A stretch of 11,738 bases of DNA from assembly GCA_900553165.1 (NCBI GenBank), contig USCN01000024.1, forward strand, positions 1 to 11,738, in the 5' to 3' direction. The number at the start of each line of letters is the position of its first letter. Positions within the stretch are counted from its first letter, which is position 1. This document shows, piece after piece, positions 1-6,591 of the stretch. The notes beneath the pieces are model-generated. The model had not been told where the DNA came from. It ran no database searches and was given only the letters and a program-made list of their open reading frames with translations. The DNA is from an uncultured Collinsella sp. (GTDB taxonomy: Bacteria; Actinomycetota; Coriobacteriia; Coriobacteriales; Coriobacteriaceae). A program made the translations under genes and the position numbers.

Positions 1-904
<904 letters not shown>

Positions 905-908
905 CTAC

Positions 909-952
909 AAAAAAGAGGGAGACCCTTGAATCCTAAAACTCAAGTGCCTCCC
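909..952 (-). terminator. Intrinsic terminator between rpmA and obg
   Basis: Read on the minus strand, arm 941-952 (GGGAGGCACTTG) pairs with arm 917-928 (CAAGGGTCTCCC). This gives a 12-position stem with one mismatch and one G-T wobble, around a 12-nt loop (929-940). It is followed at once by TCTTTTTT (916-909), a good U-tract. It starts about 25 nt after the rpmA stop. The obg Shine-Dalgarno AGGAGG follows the last T with only a 2-nt gap, so this is likely a partial terminator that sets less obg than ribosomal-protein mRNA. Confidence 0.85.
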
Positions 953-977
953 ACATATGTGCTCTATGAAGGGTGAA

Positions 978-1235
978 TTACGCGTTCGCGAGCGGGCGTA
1001 CGCTGACCCTGTGCTTGATACCCTTGTGGAACTCAACGGTACCGTCGACCAGCGCGAACAGCGTGTCGTCCTTGCCACGGCCAACGTTCTCACCCGGGTG
1101 GATGTGAGTGCCATGCTGACGGACGAGAATCGTGCCCGTGGTTACCGTCTGGCCGGCATAGCGCTTCGTGCCAAGGCGCTGACCGCGGGAGTCACGGCCA
1201 TTACGGGAGGAACCGAGTCCTTTTTTGTGTGCCAT
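978..1235 (-). CDS. rpmA: 50S ribosomal protein L27
   Basis: L27 is a large-subunit protein whose N-terminal tail reaches the peptidyl-transferase centre. The 85-residue product has the usual family length and the diagnostic start [16 protein letters not shown], followed by the [10 protein letters not shown] and [10 protein letters not shown] segments. The tail begins directly with the mature-type sequence; the cleavable extension known from Bacillota L27 is absent. The ATG at 1235 has only a modest ribosome-binding site (GAGTAGG, about 7 nt upstream), and no earlier in-frame start is sensible. It follows rplU after 33 bp, too little room for the Prp protease gene that often sits between the two in Bacillota. 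It probably shares the rplU transcript and is followed by an intrinsic terminator. Confidence 0.98.
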   Translation of the reverse strand: MAHKKGLGSSRNGRDSRGQRLGTKRYAGQTVTTGTILVRQHGTHIHPGENVGRGKDDTLFALVDGTVEFHKGIKHRVSVRPLANA

Positions 1236-1268
1236 TGTGTATACCTACTCTTTCGTTACGAGTGTAAT

Positions 1269-1643
1269 CTACTCGGCGACGGGAGCCTCGGCAACAGCCT
1301 CGGCCTCTGCCTTGACAGCCTTCTTGGCGCGGGACGTAGCCTGGACCTTCACGATCTTCAGCTTGGTGAGCTGCTGACGGTGACCCTTCAGACGACGATA
1401 GCGCTTACGCTTGTGGAACTTGAAGACCAGCTGCTTCTCGCCCTTGAACTGCTCAACGATCTGAGCGGTAACCTTGGCCTTGGCCAGCTTGTCGGGATCG
1501 GTGACGATCTTCTTACCATCGTTGAGGAAGATAACCGGCAGGGTGACCTTGTCGCCCTCATTGCCCTCGATCTTCTCGACGGTGATGACATCGTCGGTGG
1601 CGACCTTGTACTGCTTGCCGCCCGTGTTAACGATTGCGTACAT
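1269..1643 (-). CDS. rplU: 50S ribosomal protein L21
   Basis: L21 is a 23S rRNA-binding large-subunit protein. The 124-residue product begins MYAIVNTGGKQYKV, the classic L21 N-terminus, and contains the basic KFHKRKRYRRLKGHRQQ segment that contacts rRNA (residues about 75-95). An earlier in-frame ATG at 1664 would add seven residues not typical of the family; AAGGG lies about 9 nt before the ATG at 1643, so I use the latter. The C-terminus carries about 20 extra residues rich in Ala, Glu and Val (ending AEAPVAE) beyond the roughly 103-residue E. coli-type core. Such tails occur in some actinobacterial L21 proteins and are probably disordered. A strong promoter lies just upstream (1686-1714), giving a 5' leader of about 35 nt. 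rpmA follows after 33 bp. Confidence 0.97.
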   Translation of the reverse strand: MYAIVNTGGKQYKVATDDVITVEKIEGNEGDKVTLPVIFLNDGKKIVTDPDKLAKAKVTAQIVEQFKGEKQLVFKFHKRKRYRRLKGHRQQLTKLKIVKVQATSRAKKAVKAEAEAVAEAPVAE

Positions 1644-1685
1644 GTTTACTTGCCCTTCATGCATCAGTTAGTGCAACAGCCGAAT

Positions 1686-1714
1686 ATAGTAGCAGGCGAA
1701 AATACCCCCGTCAA
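1686..1714 (-). promoter_or_regulatory. Sigma-A type promoter for rplU-rpmA(-obg)
   Basis: On the minus strand a -35 box TTGACG (1714-1709, 5 of 6 consensus) is followed by exactly 17 nt and a -10 box TACTAT (1691-1686). The -10 box is preceded by TGC, an extended -10 element. A start site near 1679 would leave a leader of about 35 nt before the rplU ATG. The -35 box contains the TGA stop codon of the preceding gene. This is the best-formed promoter in the window. The call is from sequence only. Confidence 0.75.
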
Positions 1715-2523
1715 CGAGTATGTGGAGCAAATCCACAAGTTCGCACAGGTATGGGGCTGACGAGTCGGCCCTCGTCGTCCTCGCATGCTTGATTCTGACG
1801 CTCGACATCGTAGGAGCAGATGGTCACGAGGTCTTGCATACCGGTGGAAACAATAGGTGCATCCACGCCCGGGGTCAAGCCCTGCAACAAAACATCAGCA
1901 GCGGAAAGCAAAATTTCCGGACGCATGGAGCCCTCGTTGTCGGCATGGGTGTCGAGCATGAGCACCAGATGGTCCGGGCGCTCCCCCGCCGTGAGCTCAT
2001 AGCCCACGAGTGTGTGATCCAAATCCAAGCGCTTGCTCTTTTTGCCGCGCGCGTAGTCGATGCCATGGTCCGCGCGCAGCGTGTCGATCGCACGACGCAC
2101 CTCGTCGGGGCTTACGGGCGCCTCGGGATCCAAGTGCAGGTCGATGCGATACGACAGGCGCGTGAGCTGCGCCGTCAACGCCGGCGTGCGCACGTCGATG
2201 TACGCCGCCTCGATGGGCGCCAGATCGGCCGGAGACGCCGCAGCCAGGCGCCCAAACGCCTCGTCGAGCGCCACGAACTCGGTCATAAACAGGTCATACC
2301 ACTCGCAGGTCGACGACGTACCAACCGGTAGCGCCGAAGAGAAGCCCACGCGCATGTGCGGAGAGAAGCCCTGCGTGACGGCATAGGGAAGTCCCGCACG
2401 GCGCACGATGCGCTCAATGGTATGGATTACTTCGAGATGGCCCAGGTACTTAAGGCGGTCGCGCTTGCCATAGCGAACACGAAGTCTAAAGAGCATGGGG
2501 TTGTCGGTCAGGCGCTCACTCAT
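1711..2523 (-). CDS. TIGR03936 family radical SAM-associated protein (DUF2344)
   Basis: This 270-residue protein has the hallmark N-terminal block of the DUF2344/TIGR03936 family: an R-x-R-Y-x-K start, YLGHLEVIHTIERIVRRAGLP at about residues 26-46, then TQGFSPHMRVGFSSALPVG. It has no CxxxCxxC motif and is not itself a radical SAM enzyme. In many bacteria it is encoded next to, or fused with, a TIGR03960 radical SAM protein, and the same holds here: its ATG overlaps the upstream TGA in an ATGA, so the two are probably translationally coupled. I see no good Shine-Dalgarno of its own. The molecular function of the pair is not known to me; a substrate-presenting or accessory role is inference. 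The C-terminal half (about 150-270) is less conserved and shows no motif I recognise. The TGA stop is also part of the rplU -35 box. Confidence 0.9.
   Translation of the reverse strand: MSERLTDNPMLFRLRVRYGKRDRLKYLGHLEVIHTIERIVRRAGLPYAVTQGFSPHMRVGFSSALPVGTSSTCEWYDLFMTEFVALDEAFGRLAAASPADLAPIEAAYIDVRTPALTAQLTRLSYRIDLHLDPEAPVSPDEVRRAIDTLRADHGIDYARGKKSKRLDLDHTLVGYELTAGERPDHLVLMLDTHADNEGSMRPEILLSAADVLLQGLTPGVDAPIVSTGMQDLVTICSYDVERQNQACEDDEGRLVSPIPVRTCGFAPHTR
1721..1737. repeat. Short inverted repeat upstream of the rplU promoter
   Basis: TGTGGA and TCCACA form a perfect 6-bp inverted repeat with a 5-nt spacer. It lies within the last codons of the TIGR03936 gene and ends about 6 bp upstream of the rplU -35 box. 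It could be an operator half-site pair, but a repeat this short in coding DNA may be chance. Confidence 0.25.
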
Positions 2524-4397
2524 GCGCGATCACCCATCAATACATTCTTGACGTGGAGCGTGGGGCAGATCCCGCAGCCGGTGCACGACGTGCGGGTGCA
2601 GTCGGGAGTCGTGACGCCCTCGAGCGAGCGACGGTACTCGCGCTCGAGGAAGCCGCGCGTGCAGCCGGGACTCACGTGCTCCCACGGCAGGCGCCAGTCC
2701 AACTCGTAGGGCAGGTGCACGAGCTCATTGAGGTCGATGCCGTTTTTGGCAGCAGCTTCCTTCCAGTTATCGAGCGAGAAATGCTCTACCCAGGCGTCAA
2801 AGCGAGAGCCCGAGCGCCAAGCATCGATGATGACGGGCGTCATGTCACGACCGGCGCGGGACAGCGCGGCCTCGATGAGCGAGGTCTCGGCATCGTGGTA
2901 ATGCACGCGGACGGCACGGTTGCGAACGCTCGTGATAAGCAGCTTCTGGCGACGCTTGACGTCGTCGTAGTCGAGCTGCGGGCACCACTGGAACGGCGTG
3001 GCAGCCTTGGGGATAAAGACCGAAACCGAGATGGATACCGAAATCGAGCCGCGACGAGCCTTGGGCACCACGGAACGACCGAGCTCCAGCACGTGATCGG
3101 CCAGATTGGCAATGGCTACGATGTCCTCGTCGCGCTCACCGGGAAGGCCCATCATAAAGTAGAGCTTCATGCGGTTCCAGCCGGCCTCGAAGGCCGCCTT
3201 GGCCGCACGGTCCAGGTCCTCCTCGGTCACGTTCTTGTTAATGATGTCACGCATGCGCTGACTGCCGGCCTCGGGCGCGAACGTCAGGCCGCCCTTCTTT
3301 TCGCCGGCGACCGACTCGGCCATATCCACGCCAAACGAATCCAGGCGCTGCGACGGAATAGATACGCGAATACCCGTATCCTCCAGGCGACGGTTGAGCC
3401 TGCCGAGCACGTCGCGAATGCAGGAGTGGTCAGTCGTGGAGAGCGAGGTCAGCGACACCTCGTCATAGCCGGTCTTTTCCAGACCCTGAATCACCGACGA
3501 GACGATCTGGTCGGCCGAGCGCTCGCGCACTGGGCGATACGTCATGCCGGCCTGGCAAAAACGACAGCCGCGGGCGCAGCCGCGCAGGATCTCGATAGAC
3601 AGGCGGTCGTGGACCAGCTGCGCGTAGGGTACGCACGACTGCGACAGCGGATTCGTGGCGCCGAAATCCTCGACGACGCGCTTGTAGACCACGGTCGGCG
3701 CATTCTTGCCTTCACGCGGCACGGTGTAGCCATGCGGCGAACAGGGCTCGTCGTGACGAACCTCATAGAGCGACGGCACGTAGTTGCCGGCAATGGATGC
3801 AAGCTGCTCAACAATCTGTGCGCGCGGGACTCCTTCGTCGCGCAGGCGACGATGCAGCTGGCAGGTCTCGAGCAGCGACTCCTCGCCCTCGCCGATGAGG
3901 ATGGCATCGAAGAAGGCCGCGTACGGCTCGGGGTTGTACACCGAGGGGCCGCCGGCGATGATAATGGGGTCGTCCTCGGTACGGTCGGCCGCTAACAGCG
4001 GAATGCCAGCGAGGTCGAGTGCCTCGAGGAAGTTCGTCACCGCCATCTCGTGCGGCACATGCAGGCCGACGATATCAAACGAAGCGACCGGCGCTGCGCC
4101 CTCGAGCGACAGCAGCGGAATGCCCGCCTCGCGCATGGCGTCACCCATATCGGGCCACGGCACATAGCCGCGCTCGCAGGAGATGCCCTCGGCCTGGTTA
4201 AGGATGTTGTAGAGGATGGCGATGCCCTGGTTAGGCAGACCGACCTCGTACACATCCGGGTAGATCAGGCAGCAACGGTAGTCGGCATCGGCCTTGGAAA
4301 GCGTGCCCCACTCGTGATCGATATAGCGGCTCGGTTTCTCGACCTTGGCGAGCAGCGGCTCAATTAAATGAAAACAGTCTTGATACGGAACGCGCAA
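2520..4397 (-). CDS. TIGR03960 family radical SAM protein with B12-binding-like N-terminal region
   Basis: The 625-residue product matches the TIGR03960 architecture. The N-terminal region (about 1-200) resembles a cobalamin-binding Rossmann domain, but I see no DxHxxG motif for base-off B12 binding. The radical SAM core follows with C274-x3-C278-x2-C281, which should hold the SAM-binding [4Fe-4S] cluster, and the GLPGE segment near residues 417-421. The block FIPKAATPFQW near 461-471 is family-like. The C-terminus has a second cysteine group, C600, C605, C608 and C611, able to bind another Fe-S cluster or metal. The start is TTG at 4397, with AGGGG 7 nt upstream overlapping the previous stop codon. 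It lies 10 bp after the DUF697-like gene and overlaps the TIGR03936 gene by 4 bp. The substrate is unknown; the recurrent rplU-rpmA neighbourhood hints at a ribosome- or RNA-linked job, which is inference. Confidence 0.93.
   Translation of the reverse strand: MRVPYQDCFHLIEPLLAKVEKPSRYIDHEWGTLSKADADYRCCLIYPDVYEVGLPNQGIAILYNILNQAEGISCERGYVPWPDMGDAMREAGIPLLSLEGAAPVASFDIVGLHVPHEMAVTNFLEALDLAGIPLLAADRTEDDPIIIAGGPSVYNPEPYAAFFDAILIGEGEESLLETCQLHRRLRDEGVPRAQIVEQLASIAGNYVPSLYEVRHDEPCSPHGYTVPREGKNAPTVVYKRVVEDFGATNPLSQSCVPYAQLVHDRLSIEILRGCARGCRFCQAGMTYRPVRERSADQIVSSVIQGLEKTGYDEVSLTSLSTTDHSCIRDVLGRLNRRLEDTGIRVSIPSQRLDSFGVDMAESVAGEKKGGLTFAPEAGSQRMRDIINKNVTEEDLDRAAKAAFEAGWNRMKLYFMMGLPGERDEDIVAIANLADHVLELGRSVVPKARRGSISVSISVSVFIPKAATPFQWCPQLDYDDVKRRQKLLITSVRNRAVRVHYHDAETSLIEAALSRAGRDMTPVIIDAWRSGSRFDAWVEHFSLDNWKEAAAKNGIDLNELVHLPYELDWRLPWEHVSPGCTRGFLEREYRRSLEGVTTPDCTRTSCTGCGICPTLHVKNVLMGDRA
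3024..3047 (-). repeat. Imperfect 12-bp tandem repeat inside the radical SAM gene
   Basis: On the minus strand TCGATTTCGGTA (3047-3036) is followed directly by TCCATCTCGGTT (3035-3024), identical at 9 of 12 positions. It encodes the SISVSISV stretch just before the FIPK..TPFQW block. It looks like a small in-frame duplication of four codons, though alternating Ser/Val in a beta strand could also arise by chance. Confidence 0.4.
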
Positions 4398-4407
4398 CGG
4401 AAAACCC

Positions 4408-5337
4408 CTAAGCAGCGAGATCGGATGCGTCCTGATAGGACGCCATAGGACGGGTAGCGCCCGCGACCGTGGTCACCAGATCGCGAACGCGGGAGAACGT
4501 GGCAGTAACCACCTCGTTGGCACGGCTGTAGTCGACATCGCGCTCGTAGAGCGAAACGAGCGCACGGCCCATGCCATAGGTGCCCGCGGCAGCAGTGAGC
4601 GCCTTGACGGCAAACCCAATATGCGGCGTCTGCTTGACGAGCGCGCGGGTGACCGCGCGGATCACAAGACCGCCGACAAGCCCGCCCGCGACCTCGTAGC
4701 CGCGCTCAGGCTTAATGCCGCGTCCAAAGACGGCGGCGAGCTCAAAGAGCATGCCCACCTGCGCCAGCGCCATAACGGGATAATCGGCGCCCGGCAAAAA
4801 CACCAGCGCACCGGTCGCCATATTAGTGAGCGCGCACGAGGTGATGATACGATTGGCCGCCGCGATGCGCATGAAGGCAAAGTTCGCCGCAAAAGCCGTT
4901 TCCTTTTCGGTGCGATCGAGAATCCAGCGGGCAAGCGTCTCGAGCAGATACGTCTTATCGGTTGCCGCCACCACGCCGAGCATGGGCGTGGACTCCTCGA
5001 TAAACGGCACCTCCACAGCTGACTCGGCAAGCACGCACACGGGCGCGCCGGCGATCACGAGCTCCTGCACGGCACTCTCCAAGCGGTCGGAGCCGCACGA
5101 GAGCACCAGCACCACATCGGTATCGGTCTTTGGAGCAATTCGCTCCTCCCCCAGACGCTCGACGCGCACAATGCCCGAGGTCGTCTGCGGCACAAAGGCG
5201 TCACGCACCGTCTCGGCCAGAAAGCGCGAGGCGGACGAATCCAAATAGACCGAGACGCGCACCGGCGTATCGGAATCCTTCTTAACGGACGCGCCCATCT
5301 TAAAAGCGCGGGTCAGCTTATCTACGGGAATTTTCAT
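4408..5337 (-). CDS. Membrane protein with DUF697-like C-terminal domain, function unknown
   Basis: I do not recognise a named gene. The 309-residue product has two parts. Residues about 25-145 look like an alternating alpha/beta fold (RVSVYLDSS, DVVLVLSCG, APVCVLAE) similar in rhythm to a small GTPase domain, but there is no GxxxxGKS/T P-loop and no NKxD. Residues about 160-270 hold hydrophobic helices (SCALTNMATGALVFLPGA, LAQVGMLFELAAVFG, VAGGLVGGLVIRAV, FAVKALTAAAGTYGMG) whose pattern recalls DUF697/YcjF-like membrane domains, usually found with GTPases. The start is secure: GGAGGGG lies 6 nt before the ATG at 5337. It sits 18 bp after rodA and 10 bp before the radical SAM gene, so it is part of the same operon. 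A role at the membrane beside the cell-wall elongation machinery is inference from position. The DUF697 likeness comes from memory of the family and needs a profile search. Confidence 0.8.
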   Translation of the reverse strand: MKIPVDKLTRAFKMGASVKKDSDTPVRVSVYLDSSASRFLAETVRDAFVPQTTSGIVRVERLGEERIAPKTDTDVVLVLSCGSDRLESAVQELVIAGAPVCVLAESAVEVPFIEESTPMLGVVAATDKTYLLETLARWILDRTEKETAFAANFAFMRIAAANRIITSCALTNMATGALVFLPGADYPVMALAQVGMLFELAAVFGRGIKPERGYEVAGGLVGGLVIRAVTRALVKQTPHIGFAVKALTAAAGTYGMGRALVSLYERDVDYSRANEVVTATFSRVRDLVTTVAGATRPMASYQDASDLAA

Positions 5338-5355
5338 AACAAACCCCTCCAGCGG

Positions 5356-6582
5356 TTACGCGGCGCCCGAACGATGCCGCCATATGGATTGTACGATACC
5401 CACCGTCAGCAGCTGAATCATCATCGAAGACGAACCGAAGCTAATAAACGGTAGCGGAATACCGGTAATCGGCATCATGCCGATGCACATGCCGATGTTT
5501 TCGAAGGTCTGGAACGCCCACATGCCAACGATGCCCACACACGAAAGACGCAAGAACAGCGACTCACACTTAAAGGCGACGCGAATCGTCGAAAAGATCA
5601 GCAGCACGTAGAGGCACAGGAGCAAAAAGGAACCGCAAAAGCCAAAGGTCTCGGATAGGAAGGCGAAGACGAAGTCGGTGTGGAACTCAGGCAGAAAGCC
5701 GCCGGCCGACTGCGTCGCGTGGCCCAAACCCTTACCAAAGAAGCCACCCGAGCCAACGGCGATAAGCGACTGCTGCAGGTTGTAGGCATCGTCCGAATCG
5801 GCATTATCGGGGTCAATAAAGACCGTCAGACGGTTCATCTGATACTGCTTGATGAGCACATCGTGGCCGAGCAACGAATCAAAGACCGAATCGAGCGCCA
5901 GGACGAGGGCCACCAGGCCCACGAGCAGGGCCAGGGTCGACAGCACCCATTCGCGGCGTGCACCGCTCATGCAGATGACGATGGCGCCCGAGACCAGCAC
6001 GACCAGGCCCGAGCCCAGGTCGCCCATGGCGACGACGGCCAAAAACGGAATGGACAGCATGCCGCAGAGCTTGACGTAGTCGCGAACGGTATCGATGCGG
6101 CCGTTATACTGCGAGCCAAGCGTGGCGATAAAGAAGATGGTGATGAGCTTGGCAAGCTCAACCGGCTGGAATGTCAAGCCGATACCGGGAATCTTGATCC
6201 AGCCCGTCATGCCCAGACCGCCCGTATAGGACAGGCCCGGAATCTTGGGCGAGAAGATCACAATAAGGTCAATGACGAGCAGCGCCGTCGAGAAGTTAGA
6301 GATGCCGCGCAGATCGGTACGCCAGACGAGCACCGCAAGCACCGCGCCAATGCCAATGCCCAGCAGGTGGCGCGAGAATGAGGCGTCGGCCTTAAACTGT
6401 GACGCCGACCAAATAATGATGGCGCCATAGGCAACGAGCGCGACGGTAGCCAGCAGCACACCGATATGCACCTTTTGGCGAAACGTACCGCGCGAGGCCG
6501 AAAGTTGCTTGTTGACGCGGTCCAGGCTGCTGCGAGAGCCGGTCTTGGTTGAACGGAACAGATCCGCCGGAGAAAAATCCAT
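5356..6582 (-). CDS. rodA: RodA, SEDS-family peptidoglycan glycosyltransferase
   Basis: RodA polymerises lipid II into glycan strands during lateral-wall growth, working with PBP2. The 408-residue product has a hydrophilic cytoplasmic N-terminus of about 37 residues and then roughly ten membrane segments. SEDS landmarks are present: FQPVELAKL at 138-146 (usually FQPSE), GDLGSGLV at 187-194, YQMNRLTVFIDP at 247-258, IAVGSGGFFGKGLG at 274-287, PEFHTDFVF at 298-306, and the C-terminal FENIGM..GMMPITGIPLPFISFGSSS. The extracytoplasmic loop reads DPDNADSDDAY where many relatives have DP-x-x-DP-x-G-x-G-Y. The order with mrdA (9 bp upstream) favours RodA over FtsW. The ATG at 6582 has AGGAGG 5 nt upstream, overlapping the mrdA stop codon. 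The N-terminal extension before the first helix is longer than in E. coli RodA. Confidence 0.95.
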   Translation of the reverse strand: MDFSPADLFRSTKTGSRSSLDRVNKQLSASRGTFRQKVHIGVLLATVALVAYGAIIIWSASQFKADASFSRHLLGIGIGAVLAVLVWRTDLRGISNFSTALLVIDLIVIFSPKIPGLSYTGGLGMTGWIKIPGIGLTFQPVELAKLITIFFIATLGSQYNGRIDTVRDYVKLCGMLSIPFLAVVAMGDLGSGLVVLVSGAIVICMSGARREWVLSTLALLVGLVALVLALDSVFDSLLGHDVLIKQYQMNRLTVFIDPDNADSDDAYNLQQSLIAVGSGGFFGKGLGHATQSAGGFLPEFHTDFVFAFLSETFGFCGSFLLLCLYVLLIFSTIRVAFKCESLFLRLSCVGIVGMWAFQTFENIGMCIGMMPITGIPLPFISFGSSSMMIQLLTVGIVQSIWRHRSGAA

Positions 6583-6591
6583 CGCAACCTC

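Noticed and set aside
952..961. Perfect palindrome CACATATGTG just before the rpmA terminator
   Set aside because: It is only 10 bp long, has no second copy I could see, and no promoter is nearby for it to control. Chance is adequate.
1644..1664. Upstream ATG giving L21 seven extra residues
   Set aside because: L21 proteins start at MYAIV or similar. The Shine-Dalgarno AAGGG is placed for the ATG at 1643 and lies within the supposed extra codons.
1721..1740. DnaA-box-like sequences (AAATCCACA and TGTGGAGCA)
   Set aside because: They are two or more mismatches from TTATCCACA, there is no cluster or AT-rich unwinding region, and they lie within coding sequence beside a normal promoter.
957..1760. 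267-residue open frame on the plus strand over rplU and rpmA
   Set aside because: It spans two clear ribosomal protein genes, the terminator side and the promoter on the other strand. Its Leu/Asp-rich translation is an artefact of the complementary codons.
2553..3995. 480-residue open frame on the plus strand
   Set aside because: It is antisense to the radical SAM gene, in GC-rich DNA where long spurious frames are common. The translation is Arg/Ala/Gly-rich with no domain, and the minus-strand protein is unmistakable.
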